A stretch of DNA of 64,000 nucleotides. Origin: Chryseobacterium panacisoli (GTDB taxonomy: Bacteria; Bacteroidota; Bacteroidia; Flavobacteriales; Weeksellaceae). A program made the position numbers and the translations under genes. The first letter of the stretch is position 1, and every line of letters starts with the position of its first letter. Under the pieces are notes generated by a model. It did not search any database and was not told where the DNA came from. It worked only from the letters and a program-made list of their open reading frames with translations. The stretch covers positions 1 through 64,000 of the forward strand of contig NZ_VTRU01000001.1 of NCBI RefSeq assembly GCF_008274625.1, written 5' to 3'. Positions 26,947 through 35,695 of the stretch are shown here, one piece after another.

Positions 26947-27183
26947 TTAATCCTGAGTAAGCCGCCAATTATCACCGTCTCTGACAGGAGGATCTTTTGT
27001 TCCAGGATCTTCAATGATTTCTATGGATTTAGCAGAATCCTGTTTCATTACTAAACCATTTATTGTGGGCTCTGATTTTTCAATATATTCACTATCTGAA
27101 ATCATATCTTCATCTCGATGGGTGCAGTTTTGTAGACAAACTGCTGCGATGATTATGCTAAAAAATGGGATAAACTTTTTCAT
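26947..27183 (-). CDS. Small lipoprotein, 78 aa
   Basis: A lipoprotein signal (FFSIIIAAVCLQNC, Cys about residue 19) is followed by an acidic, disordered-looking mature region ending DPPVRDGDNWRLTQD. Short lipoproteins with a DPPV-x-DG-x-xWR ending recur beside SusCD/MauE clusters in Chryseobacterium-type genomes (recollection, not checked). It is the first gene of the four-gene operon running to 24946 and is divergent from the AraC-type regulator. No function is known. Confidence 0.6.
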   Translation of the reverse strand: MKKFIPFFSIIIAAVCLQNCTHRDEDMISDSEYIEKSEPTINGLVMKQDSAKSIEIIEDPGTKDPPVRDGDNWRLTQD

Positions 27184-27282
27184 TTTGATAATTTTAATTG
27201 GGTTATCCCGGCCGGATTATATTAGAATTCTGATGTCAAAATTATCCGGCTTATGAGCTAAAAAAAACTGTTATATGGCTCT

Positions 27283-27314
27283 ATTTTAAAATTGTTACGT
27301 CTCAATTTTAAAAT
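27283..27314. promoter_or_regulatory. Perfect 12-bp inverted repeat in the divergent promoter region
   Basis: ATTTTAAAATTG and CAATTTTAAAAT are perfectly complementary arms separated by eight bases. The site lies 100 bp upstream of the lipoprotein operon and about 147 bp upstream of the AraC-type regulator. It could be an operator for that regulator or a terminator-like structure; no T-run follows. Confidence 0.45.
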
Positions 27315-27399
27315 TAATACATAAGAACATCAGAGTTTAAGTGGCTGTATTTGCATGTTTTACAGGATTTTTATGTTTCTATTATTTAATTCATTGAAA

Positions 27400-27433
27400 T
27401 TTGATTTATTTAAAACATAAATGTTTATTTTTG
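27400..27433 (+). promoter_or_regulatory. Promoter of the TPR/AraC regulator gene
   Basis: TTTG at 27400-27403 and TATTTTTG (TAnnTTTG) at 27426-27433 are separated by 22 bp, inside the 17-23 bp range used in flavobacterial promoters. The start codon is 27 bp after the -7 box. Confidence 0.55.
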
Positions 27434-27460
27434 AGATGGTGAGGTTCTAAATATCAGTCT

Positions 27461-29164
27461 ATGAAAAAGTTTTATTGCTTTCTCATCTTATTTCCTGTTT
27501 TTTCACAATTTTTATTTTCACAAAAGAAAGAAGAAAAAACTTTCAGTGAAATTAGAAAGCCTTATGAAAAAATGGCAATAGATGACATTCATGCAATGCC
27601 TTATGTAAAACTGTACATTGAGAAAGCAAAAAACGAAAATAATTTTTCAAAGCTGATTCAAGGGTATAGAGATGCAAGACAGTTTGATTATAAAAACAAG
27701 ATGAAGTATGCTGACAGCGCACTTACTGTCAGTTTGCAGCATGGAAGCCAAGATGACATCAGTAAAGAATATTTAAGCAAGGGAATCATCTATTATTTTT
27801 ATCAAAAAAAAATTAAGCTGGCTTTAAATGAATACATTAAAGCCTATACGCATTCAAAAGGCTCAAAAGATGAGTACCATAGGTATAAAGTCCTTTATCA
27901 TTTAGGAATTGTAAAAAGTCATTTGGGCTATTATGATGATGCCATGAAGCATTTTCTTGAATGTATTTCATTTTATAGGTCAAAGCTGAATGAAAACCAT
28001 CATGAAAATGAACAGTTTAACTATGAGAAGGCGTATCTCAACTGCTTACATCAATTGACTGTACTTAACAGATATCTGCATCATTTTGCCAAGAGTGATA
28101 GTTTAAGCAATTTAGGTTATCGGCTAACTGCCAATAATAGTGATTTTGTACTTGAAAAAAGCTATTTCCTAAAATGCATCGGAATTTCCAGATTTCATCA
28201 TAAAGATTATGTTGGTGCTCAGGATCACTTACAAAAATCTTTACCCAATATTCTAAAGAGAAACGATTTCGCCTGGGCTTCTGTAGTATATTATTATTTG
28301 GGTAAAACGTATGAAGCGCAGGATAGTATAAATAGGGCTGTAGGATGTTATAACAAAATAGACTCTATTTTCAATAGACATGATTTTATACTTCCAGAGG
28401 TCTATAAGAGTTATCACTATCTTATCGATCATTATAAAGATAAGGATGTCAAAAAACAGCTTTATTATACCAATCAGCTTTTAAAATCTGACAGTTTAAT
28501 TAGTAAAGATTTTCCCTATTTATCTTTGAAACTTCATAAAGATTTTGACCGGCGTACACTGATGGATGCAAAAGAAGAAATCGAGAGATCCAGTAGTAAA
28601 AAAATAGTATTGGCTCAGATACTGATTGTTTCAGGAAGTGTAGTTCTTGGTTTTTTTGTTGTCCGGTATCGAAGAGATCAAAAGATAAAAAAACAATATC
28701 AGCTTCTCCAAAAGAGAATTGCTGAAGGAAAATATAATATGAATGATATTTTAAGAGAAGAAATGATACAACTGCCTGTAAGAAAGACTTCTCTTACCCC
28801 GGAAATAGCCTTAGAAATAAAAGAAAAACTTCAGAAGTTTGAGCAGGAGCAACATTTCAAAAAGAAAGGAATTACGCAGAAAAGTATTGCTTTAAAGCTG
28901 GGAACCAATTCCCACTATCTTTCGGTTTACATCAATGAACAAAAAGGGATGAATTTTAATAAATACATGGCTGAACTGAGAATTAATTATATCACTAACC
29001 TACTTAATACCAACAGTAAATATTTAAATTATACCATCGAGGCTCTGGCTGACGAATGCGGTATAGCGGCACGCCAGAACTTTTCAAATCTGTTCTTTGA
29101 TATCAATGGGATCAGACCTACCGATTATATAAAGAATCGGAAAAAGGAGCTGGGTATTAGTTGA
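27461..29164 (+). CDS. Membrane-anchored TPR sensor with C-terminal AraC-type HTH
   Basis: The 567-residue protein has a signal peptide (CFLILFPVFSQFLFS), about 350 residues of periplasmic TPR-like helices (for example YLSKGIIYYFYQKKIKLALNE and HLGIVKSHLGYYDDAMKHF), one membrane span at about 383-403 (IVLAQILIVSGSVVLGFF), and a cytoplasmic AraC-type DNA-binding domain (ITQKSIALKLGTNSHYLSVY, IEALADECGIAARQNFSNLF). This architecture is a one-component transmembrane regulator common in Flavobacteriia. It diverges from the lipoprotein operon across an inverted repeat, so control of the secreted-peptide and SusCD operons is likely. Confidence 0.85.
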   Translation: MKKFYCFLILFPVFSQFLFSQKKEEKTFSEIRKPYEKMAIDDIHAMPYVKLYIEKAKNENNFSKLIQGYRDARQFDYKNKMKYADSALTVSLQHGSQDDISKEYLSKGIIYYFYQKKIKLALNEYIKAYTHSKGSKDEYHRYKVLYHLGIVKSHLGYYDDAMKHFLECISFYRSKLNENHHENEQFNYEKAYLNCLHQLTVLNRYLHHFAKSDSLSNLGYRLTANNSDFVLEKSYFLKCIGISRFHHKDYVGAQDHLQKSLPNILKRNDFAWASVVYYYLGKTYEAQDSINRAVGCYNKIDSIFNRHDFILPEVYKSYHYLIDHYKDKDVKKQLYYTNQLLKSDSLISKDFPYLSLKLHKDFDRRTLMDAKEEIERSSSKKIVLAQILIVSGSVVLGFFVVRYRRDQKIKKQYQLLQKRIAEGKYNMNDILREEMIQLPVRKTSLTPEIALEIKEKLQKFEQEQHFKKKGITQKSIALKLGTNSHYLSVYINEQKGMNFNKYMAELRINYITNLLNTNSKYLNYTIEALADECGIAARQNFSNLFFDINGIRPTDYIKNRKKELGIS

Positions 29165-29210
29165 TTAAGTCATGCTTTAGGTAATTTTTGTAAATTCCTT
29201 AAAAAAGGAC

Positions 29211-30056
29211 ATGGTAACAAAAACTATTTTTAAAAGAACTTCAAAGTTATTGGAGGATCTGGACCTAAAGATTAACGAAGTCAATGCTGACGGAAATAAT
29301 CTGATCAAAATTTCAGAAAAGGCATTACTTATTATTGATGAGTCGATAAGGAAATTAAAACTTCTAGTTTCCAACCACCATTTTGATCATATTGCTGAAG
29401 AAGTATTATTTTTTAAAAAACTGAAACCGCAGTTTATTGCAAAATTTATTTATTATTCTGCAGTACTGGATATTGAATCTCATAAACCGGCTGCCGGAAA
29501 TAAGGCATTGAAAAAATATTATGAGGCAGAGCAGGAGAAGTTAAAAAGCTTTTATGTAGAGCATTCTGAATTTTACAGTTATTATAAACGGGAAGCGACC
29601 TATCTTGATCATAAAATATTTGTTCGCAATTCCTACGACCTAAAAATGAAGTTATCATCCGGATTTTATAATTATGATCCAAGTTTTACAACTTCCCACG
29701 ATCATATGATCGCCAGATTTATTTCCAATGAGCAATTCGATCAGTATTTAAAGATGCAAATCGAAAATTCAAATGATAACTTTACCACAAAAGTATTTTC
29801 TCCTTTGAGCTGGTCGGGATCAAAGGTCGGACTTATAGAGCTTATCTATGCGCTCTACCAGATGCGTTGTTTTAACGGCGGTAATATAGAGTTAAGCGAA
29901 GTCATAAAATTTACAGAAAAGTCATTGGATTGTGATTTAGGTAACTTTCATAAAACCATCTTTGAAATCCGTAACCGAAAACAGGGGCCAACCAAATTCC
30001 TTCAATTGGTGAGTGACAATTTGAATCAATATTTTATGAACAGTGATGCTGAGTAA
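29211..30056 (+). CDS. rteC: RteC-domain regulator of element excision/transfer
   Basis: The 281 residues match the RteC family: the N-terminal KLLEDLDLKINEV, the central LKPQFIAKFIYYSAVLDIE, YLDHKIFVRNSYDLKMKLSSG, and the C-terminal SPLSWSGSKVGLIELIYALYQ and ISEVIKFTEKS-like block with FHKTIFEIRNRKQ. In CTnDOT, RteC activates the excision operon; here it starts 47 bp after the AraC-type regulator and is followed by a terminator. No RteA/RteB two-component pair is present in the window, so input control differs from CTnDOT. Confidence 0.85.
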   Translation: MVTKTIFKRTSKLLEDLDLKINEVNADGNNLIKISEKALLIIDESIRKLKLLVSNHHFDHIAEEVLFFKKLKPQFIAKFIYYSAVLDIESHKPAAGNKALKKYYEAEQEKLKSFYVEHSEFYSYYKREATYLDHKIFVRNSYDLKMKLSSGFYNYDPSFTTSHDHMIARFISNEQFDQYLKMQIENSNDNFTTKVFSPLSWSGSKVGLIELIYALYQMRCFNGGNIELSEVIKFTEKSLDCDLGNFHKTIFEIRNRKQGPTKFLQLVSDNLNQYFMNSDAE

Positions 30057-30070
30057 CATACATATAAATA

Positions 30071-30102
30071 GAAACCTCAATTCGTATGGTATTTGAGGTT
30101 TC
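30071..30102. terminator. Bidirectional terminator between rteC and mobC
   Basis: GAAACCTCAA and TTGAGGTTTC make a 10-bp stem, followed by ATTCTTT. The genes on the two sides converge (rteC plus, mobC minus). Confidence 0.8.
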
Positions 30103-30107
30103 ATTCT

Positions 30108-32150
30108 TTAATCCGATTTCAATAAATGTTGCAAATCAGGATCATTTTTTATTCGATCCATTTCATCTGTGATGATATTTAGAATATCTGACTTAATTTC
30201 TCTGTAATTATCCTGAATCTGCCTGGTCATAGAATCATTCCCGTCTTCATCAATAAAGGATCGGATCGGCGGTATCTGCTGAAAGCTTTTCGTTTCTTCA
30301 GAAAGCTTAGCATTGTCTACGACGATCTCGGAATGAAAAATCTTCTGCTGAATCCTTTCATCAAAGTTATCAGATACAGCACCCACAAAAAATCCCTGGG
30401 TCAGGGTAGAGATCTTCGAAGCAGGAATAAGACTGTCCAATTGAGTAGAAATAGAGGTGGAAGTATCATTCCTGTTGATGGATATACTCTGTCTTTTCTG
30501 CAGTATTTTTCCAAAACGGTCAGATAAGGTTTTGGCTGTTTCCCCAACCACCTGACCGCTGAAAATATTGCCGACCGTATTCTGAATGACTTTACTTTCC
30601 TTATCTCCATAATCTCTTGTCAACTGAGAAAAATCCTGGAATCCGAGACATACGGAAACTTTATTACTTCTGGCGGTAGCAATTAAATTATCCAGTCCTC
30701 TGAAATAAATGGTAGGCAATTCATCAATAATCACTGAACTCTTCAACTGTCCTTTTTTATTGATTAGTTTAACAATTCTCGAATTGTACAGCCCAAGAGC
30801 AGCAGAATAAATATTCTGACGATCAGGATTATTTCCAACACACAGAATTTTAGGCTCATTGGGGTTATTGATATCCAAAGAAAAATCGTCTCCGGTCATT
30901 ACCCAGTATAATTGTGGTGAGATCATTCTTGACAAAGGAATCTTTGCGGAAGCGATTTGCCCCTGCAACTGATCCTGTGCACCGCCTTGCCATGCATCCA
31001 TAAAAGGAGATAGGTAGTTTTCTAATTCAGAATAAGAGGTTAATATCGTAAAGACCTCTTCATATTTTTTGTTCAACAGTTCAATAGCGTGTGGAAAAGT
31101 GCAGTATTTGCCGTTCTTGTATATCTTAAGAAACCATATGATGGCAGCTAGCAGTATGATAGGACTCTCAACAAAGAAATCGCCCTGTTTTTGTATCCAG
31201 CTTCTGTTCAGGTTTAACATAATGGTGTAGGCAGCTTCGTATGCATCCGATATATCCGTCATAAAATCGGGGTTTAAAGGATTACATCGATGGCTTTTTT
31301 CGGGGTCGTCAAAGTTGATGATATAGAATTTCGGCTTTACGGTATAAGCATCAGAATGATTGAGAAGATGGTTGTATGCAATAGTAGACAAATCATCGAA
31401 TTTAAAATCATAGATATACATGGAAAATCCTTTTTCGATATGTTGTCTTATATAGTTGTTGACAACAGCATAGGATTTTCCTGAGCCTGGAGTTCCTAAA
31501 ACAATGGTGGCACGAAAAGGATTAACCACATTAATCCATCCCTGATGCCACTTCCCCTGATAATAGAACTGTGTAGGAAGGTTAACAGAATATTCATTAT
31601 AGAGTAATTGGGTTTCCTGTTGAAAACTTTCATTCTCATTGTTAAAAACATCGGTCATTAAGTTTGTTTTGAGTAAACGGCTTATCCAGACTCCTGCCTG
31701 CATCAAGAAGATGTATCCGGAGCCGGTAGATAGAATATAAAGTAGAGCTGTAAAGCTGGTACTCAGTTGTAAAATAATTGAGTTTAAAAAGAATAATACA
31801 AAACCAATAGAAAAAGCAATACTAATTTTTTTCCAAGTGATCTTTTCATTTTTTACGCCTTTGTTACCAAGACAACTCAAACCCAACAAAACAATTGCGA
31901 AGAGTTTAGAGTAGATGGTATGAGAAAATAACCCTGCTGTTTTGTTAAAATTATAAAGTATCTTATTGATGAGTTCCAGTGTCCATTGTTGCTGTGCAAA
32001 AAATCCATAACAAAACCAATACAAATGCATTAGTACCATAATAATACTGACCGCTCTCATAAATGCCATGATTTTGGCAAGTCCTCTTAAATCGTCTTCA
32101 CCCTGCATATCACATTTTAGAAGCATAAATACAGGATCAGGTATTCTCAA
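30108..32150 (-). CDS. mobC: MobC/TraG-type conjugative coupling protein (T4CP)
   Basis: The 680-residue ATPase links the relaxosome to the transfer channel. The N-terminus has the YWFCY motif (MHLYWFCYGFF, about residues 40-50) and membrane spans typical of Bacteroidetes MobC. Walker A is VLGTPGSGKSYAVVNNY (about 217-233), Walker B is SSVIIDELPTIYF, and the TraG/VirD4 region includes FQDFSQLTRDYG. It is downstream of mobB by 82 bp in the same orientation (mobA-mobB-mobC). Confidence 0.93.
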   Translation of the reverse strand: MRIPDPVFMLLKCDMQGEDDLRGLAKIMAFMRAVSIIMVLMHLYWFCYGFFAQQQWTLELINKILYNFNKTAGLFSHTIYSKLFAIVLLGLSCLGNKGVKNEKITWKKISIAFSIGFVLFFLNSIILQLSTSFTALLYILSTGSGYIFLMQAGVWISRLLKTNLMTDVFNNENESFQQETQLLYNEYSVNLPTQFYYQGKWHQGWINVVNPFRATIVLGTPGSGKSYAVVNNYIRQHIEKGFSMYIYDFKFDDLSTIAYNHLLNHSDAYTVKPKFYIINFDDPEKSHRCNPLNPDFMTDISDAYEAAYTIMLNLNRSWIQKQGDFFVESPIILLAAIIWFLKIYKNGKYCTFPHAIELLNKKYEEVFTILTSYSELENYLSPFMDAWQGGAQDQLQGQIASAKIPLSRMISPQLYWVMTGDDFSLDINNPNEPKILCVGNNPDRQNIYSAALGLYNSRIVKLINKKGQLKSSVIIDELPTIYFRGLDNLIATARSNKVSVCLGFQDFSQLTRDYGDKESKVIQNTVGNIFSGQVVGETAKTLSDRFGKILQKRQSISINRNDTSTSISTQLDSLIPASKISTLTQGFFVGAVSDNFDERIQQKIFHSEIVVDNAKLSEETKSFQQIPPIRSFIDEDGNDSMTRQIQDNYREIKSDILNIITDEMDRIKNDPDLQHLLKSD

Positions 32151-32232
32151 TTATAAATGCGCCGTTGCAGGCATATATTGGCTGACTATGGTTCTGAGAG
32201 TATAATTATAAAGATAGTTTATCAAAACGAGG

Positions 32233-33486
32233 TTATTTTTTTCTTCTTTTTCTTTGTCGCTTTTTCATTTGTGATTCAAAAATTTGTTCCTCCTGATCCC
32301 GCTGGTTATCCGAAGATAATAAACCGCTAAAAAATCCGTCAAATACTTCGTAGCTGTTATTGTTGAAGAAATGTTCTGAAGATTTTTCAAGCGATATATG
32401 ATTGTTAGAACTATTATATGAATTGGTTTCAGGCTTTGTTTCTATCTCATTCCATAGTTTGTTGAATGCGTTGGCTGAAAGCTCTTTACTCAACTGTGAA
32501 CCATTCCAAACAGATTTGGAGTTATGGTCTATGAATGTAATTCCGTATATTCTTCCATCATCATTCTTTCGTATGACTGTAGCGATTCCCTGTTCCAAAA
32601 GTTGAATCTTAAAAGAAGCTTCCGATTTACTTGTGCTGAGGGCGGTTTCTATAGTTCTTTTAAGTATGAGTTTTGAAGCATCATTTTTCATTTTCACTTT
32701 TGACTTCTCAATGAGGACCTGAATATTTTCCAACCCTGCCTGTTTGCCAAAAAGGGATGATTTAAAAGGGGAACTTATTTTTTTTCCATTTTTATCTGTA
32801 GCAAAATAGACCATTCCTTTTCTCATTTTACCATGCAGTTCTCCGTTAATTTCTTCAACGGTGATATTGAATTGAGAGAGTAAAGCGTTATATGCACCTA
32901 TACTTTGAAAGCTGTAGGTTTGAGGCATGTGTCTTATTACTGATGATAATTGTGTTTTGATATTCCCCTTAGTATAATCTACAGGTTTAAAAATAGAGTT
33001 TTGATTTAAACTTCCATTCTCACCAGCAACCTTCAGGTTGTATTGTTTTTCCAATTTCCTGCAGACTTCCATTGATTGGGGGTGATCATATCGATCTGAT
33101 ATTTTCTTTCCATCGATCTGGACGCAGGTGGTAACGATATGAATGTGAGTCCTGTCAATATCAGTATGTTTAAAAACAACATACGGTTGATTTCCATAAC
33201 CCATTTCCTGCATATATTGCTGAGCCATTTCCCGATAATCTTTGTCATTAACCTTATCTTCAGGATCAGGATTAAGTGAGATATGTCTTACCGGTTTTTC
33301 AGTTTTGTTATTGGCAATCAAGTAGGGTTCAAAGTACTGATGAAAAAAATTAACCGAATAAGGTCGATCCCACAAATCAGGAATCTTATTAGTGAATAAA
33401 ACCGTTCCTTTTTCGTTGTCCACCTTCTGTTGATTGTAGATAAGAGCACCCCATAGGTTTTCACCTTTTCCAATTTTAGCGATCAT
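32233..33486 (-). CDS. mobB: MobB relaxase (MOBP-type)
   Basis: The relaxase nicks at oriT and pilots the strand. The N-terminus reads MIAKIGKGENLWGALIYNQQ, with Tyr17 the likely nicking residue; the metal-binding histidines are H107 in VVFKHTDID and H114/H116 in RTHIHIV. The family's RHISLNPDPED motif is at about residue 67. The 417-residue length is normal and the C-terminus is strongly basic (KKRQRKRRKK). It overlaps the mobA stop by four bases (ATGA). Confidence 0.93.
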   Translation of the reverse strand: MIAKIGKGENLWGALIYNQQKVDNEKGTVLFTNKIPDLWDRPYSVNFFHQYFEPYLIANNKTEKPVRHISLNPDPEDKVNDKDYREMAQQYMQEMGYGNQPYVVFKHTDIDRTHIHIVTTCVQIDGKKISDRYDHPQSMEVCRKLEKQYNLKVAGENGSLNQNSIFKPVDYTKGNIKTQLSSVIRHMPQTYSFQSIGAYNALLSQFNITVEEINGELHGKMRKGMVYFATDKNGKKISSPFKSSLFGKQAGLENIQVLIEKSKVKMKNDASKLILKRTIETALSTSKSEASFKIQLLEQGIATVIRKNDDGRIYGITFIDHNSKSVWNGSQLSKELSANAFNKLWNEIETKPETNSYNSSNNHISLEKSSEHFFNNNSYEVFDGFFSGLLSSDNQRDQEEQIFESQMKKRQRKRRKK

Positions 33487-33917
33487 TTTTCATAATTTTT
33501 TTGAATATGGTTTTGTTCAAATTCATTGGTGAGTTCTATAATCTGCTTACAAATTAAAGCTAGTTCTCTGGTATGATTTTCCAGTTTAAAGAGATAGAAA
33601 GACGCTTTTTTCTCAGAAAAGTTTCGGTATAAAATTTTTACAATCTGATTATAATTGTTTCCAATCGACTGGAATTGGTAGAAGAATTTGGTCAATTGGG
33701 TATGATAATCTATTGTTGAAATATCCACTTTTACAATTTTTAATTCTTTCTGAAATAAAATTGTTGTAATAAATTTCGCTTTGTTACTCATTCCGGAAGC
33801 CTCATATAAATTTAAAAACTTTATATTTTCCTCATCCGTAAGTCTAAATACATGCCTGTTTTTACTTGGATTAAGCTTGGGCTTACGCCCGCCTTTGCTT
33901 TTTTTATTTAGGTCCAT
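33483..33917 (-). CDS. mobA: MobA relaxosome accessory protein
   Basis: The 144-residue basic protein starts with a Lys/Arg-rich segment (KSKGGRKPKLNPSKNRHVFRL) leading into a ribbon-helix-helix-like stretch (TDEENIKFLNLYEASGMSNKAKF), typical of MobA/MobC-type relaxosome proteins that bind oriT. The C-terminal helix pair is as in other Bacteroidetes MobA proteins. It is the first gene of the mobABC operon, with the oriT candidate 63 bp upstream. Confidence 0.85.
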   Translation of the reverse strand: MDLNKKSKGGRKPKLNPSKNRHVFRLTDEENIKFLNLYEASGMSNKAKFITTILFQKELKIVKVDISTIDYHTQLTKFFYQFQSIGNNYNQIVKILYRNFSEKKASFYLFKLENHTRELALICKQIIELTNEFEQNHIQKNYEK

Positions 33918-33979
33918 CGCATTTAATTTAATATTAGTAAAATCATGACTTCGGAGTGATTTTTAAAGCCCCAGCCAGG

Positions 33980-34050
33980 GCAAGTTGTTTTGAGGCACGA
34001 AAAAAGTTATGAGGCACTCAAAACATAACTTGCTCCTTTCGGGTGAAAGG
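33980..34050. other. Candidate origin of transfer (oriT)
   Basis: Upstream of mobA, GCAAGTT-GTTTTGAG (33980-33994) pairs with CTCAAAAC-AT-AACTTGC (34017-34033), leaving a two-base bulge. Inside it, TGAGGCAC is directly repeated (33991-33998 and 34010-34017). A second hairpin, CCTTTC/GAAAGG, follows at 34035-34050. Inverted plus direct repeats beside the relaxosome genes are the usual makeup of oriT. The nick site cannot be read. The rest of the 33918-34501 gap holds no convincing gene. Confidence 0.5.
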
Positions 34051-34501
34051 AAATTTCAGCAAGAATATATATTTAATGCTTTAAAGCATTAAAAACAGTC
34101 CAACTCCAAAAAACTCCTTAGTCTTCCAACACAAAGTAAGCTTGTATGATATAGAAAAACAGAATGTTAGACAAAGCCATAGACTGACACTTTACGCCAA
34201 AAACTACCATTAAGAATATTTCGAAGAAGAAATCGTATTCATTTGTATCAGATTGAAAGCGGGACTTCCCAACTGCAGATTTGACAGAAATCTTGAACAG
34301 CAGAACCCCTGCATGCCAGCTTTCCGGAATTCCAGCCGTCATGATAACATTTTTGAGAGGCAGGGATCAGGAAATCCGTTTTTCAGGACGGACGGGCGGT
34401 ATTCAGTGAATGTTGATAGAAGTCAATACAGAAATCAGGAATCCCGGTCGGTATTACTGAGAGCATTGCTGACAGCCTTTTTTCAATCATTCTATCAAAT
34501 T

Positions 34502-35290
34502 ATGTTTAACAATTTAAGCAAAATGAAAACAAAGAACCAACCCACAATTATTGCATTTTCCACTCAAAAAGGAGGGGTAGGAAAAAGTACATTTACCACA
34601 CTTATGGCAAGTCTCCTTCATTACCGGATGGGGTACCAGGTCGCTGTATTTGACTGTGACTTTCCTCAGTACAGTTTACTCCAGATGAGAGAGCGGGATT
34701 TAAAAATGGTGATGCAGAATGAGATTTTAAAAAAGATCGCTCACAAACAATTTACGAGTATTAATAAAAAAGCGTATCCCATTTTCCAGAGTAAAGCCGA
34801 CCAAGTTTTAGAGGATATAGATGCTTATGTTGAAGGATCTGAAACAATTCCTGATGTTATATTTTTAGATCTACCGGGAACTGTGAATACCGCCGGGATT
34901 TTAAAAACTTTGACGAAAGTCCATTATATTTTTTCTCCCATTACTGCGGATCGTGTTGTGCTGGAAAGTACGTTAAGTTTCACCCATGTTCTGACCAATG
35001 TATTGATGAAAGAAACTCAAACGGGAATTCGGGCTGTATATCTATTCTGGAATCAGGTGGATGGAAGAGAACGGACGTTGCTCTACAAAAACTACAGTAA
35101 AGTGATTTCAGATTTAAGACTGCCACTTATGGAAACAAGTATTACAGACAGTAAAAGATTTCGGAAAGAAGGAGAGTCGACATCAAAAACGGTTTTCAGA
35201 TCAACATTACTGCCTGCGGATCTTAAGCTGCTGACTCAATGCAGGCTGGATCAATTTGTAGAAGAATTTTTAAGAATTGTAAAACTATAA
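34502..35290 (+). CDS. traA: TraA, ParA/MinD-type ATPase of the conjugation module
   Basis: The deviant Walker A QKGGVGKSTFT and the motif VIFLDLPGTVNTAG define a ParA-like ATPase. The frame is open from 34253, but the upstream 83 codons look non-coding (Arg/Asn-rich, no family match), so the start is placed at 34502 (MFNNLSK) or, equally likely, 34523 (MKTKNQPTII). The family begins every Bacteroidetes tra operon and may act in element maintenance or transfer. traB follows after three bases. Confidence 0.88.
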   Translation: MFNNLSKMKTKNQPTIIAFSTQKGGVGKSTFTTLMASLLHYRMGYQVAVFDCDFPQYSLLQMRERDLKMVMQNEILKKIAHKQFTSINKKAYPIFQSKADQVLEDIDAYVEGSETIPDVIFLDLPGTVNTAGILKTLTKVHYIFSPITADRVVLESTLSFTHVLTNVLMKETQTGIRAVYLFWNQVDGRERTLLYKNYSKVISDLRLPLMETSITDSKRFRKEGESTSKTVFRSTLLPADLKLLTQCRLDQFVEEFLRIVKL

Positions 35291-35293
35291 ATT

Positions 35294-35686
35294 ATGGAAC
35301 AGGACAATAACAATGAAGATAACGTTATCGATGAACAATATCTGATGTCCATTATGGCAGGAAGTTCCCAGAAAGAAGTTCCTGTTAAAAATGCAGATTC
35401 CCAAAAGCAGAGAGTTGTAACAAAAAATAAGTTGAATACTAAGAAATCCTCAGATATAAGCTATATGGAGCAGTTTCTTACTCATCATACCATGACTAAG
35501 CGGGGTGATAAAAGTATCTATATCCGTCCTGAATATCACGAGCGCCTCTCACGCATTATTCAAATCATTGCCGATGACCAGATTTCTCTGTATGCTTATC
35601 TGGATAATATACTGGCATATCATTTCGAAATGTTTGAAAAAGAAATTACTGATGATTTCAATAAAAAATACCGTCCCATTTTTTAA
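35294..35686 (+). CDS. traB: TraB-type DUF3408 protein
   Basis: The 130-residue protein has an acidic, disordered N-terminus and the DUF3408 C-terminal domain: FLTHHTMTKRGDKSIYIRPEYHERLSRIIQII, then LYAYLDNILAYHFEMFEKEI. DUF3408 proteins occupy the traB or traC place right after the ParA gene and resemble ribbon-helix-helix partition partners. Gene spacing to traA and traD (3 and 9 bases) indicates one operon. Confidence 0.82.
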   Translation: MEQDNNNEDNVIDEQYLMSIMAGSSQKEVPVKNADSQKQRVVTKNKLNTKKSSDISYMEQFLTHHTMTKRGDKSIYIRPEYHERLSRIIQIIADDQISLYAYLDNILAYHFEMFEKEITDDFNKKYRPIF

Positions 35687-35695
35687 TATCATTTT

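Noticed and set aside
34118-34342. Minus-strand 74-codon frame upstream of traA
   Set aside because: It overlaps the non-coding stretch before traA, has no recognisable domain or start context, and shares space with repeat-like DNA.
34253-34501. Upstream extension of the traA frame
   Set aside because: The 83 extra codons have odd composition and precede the normal ParA start; internal ATGs at 34502 and 34523 give the expected N-terminus.
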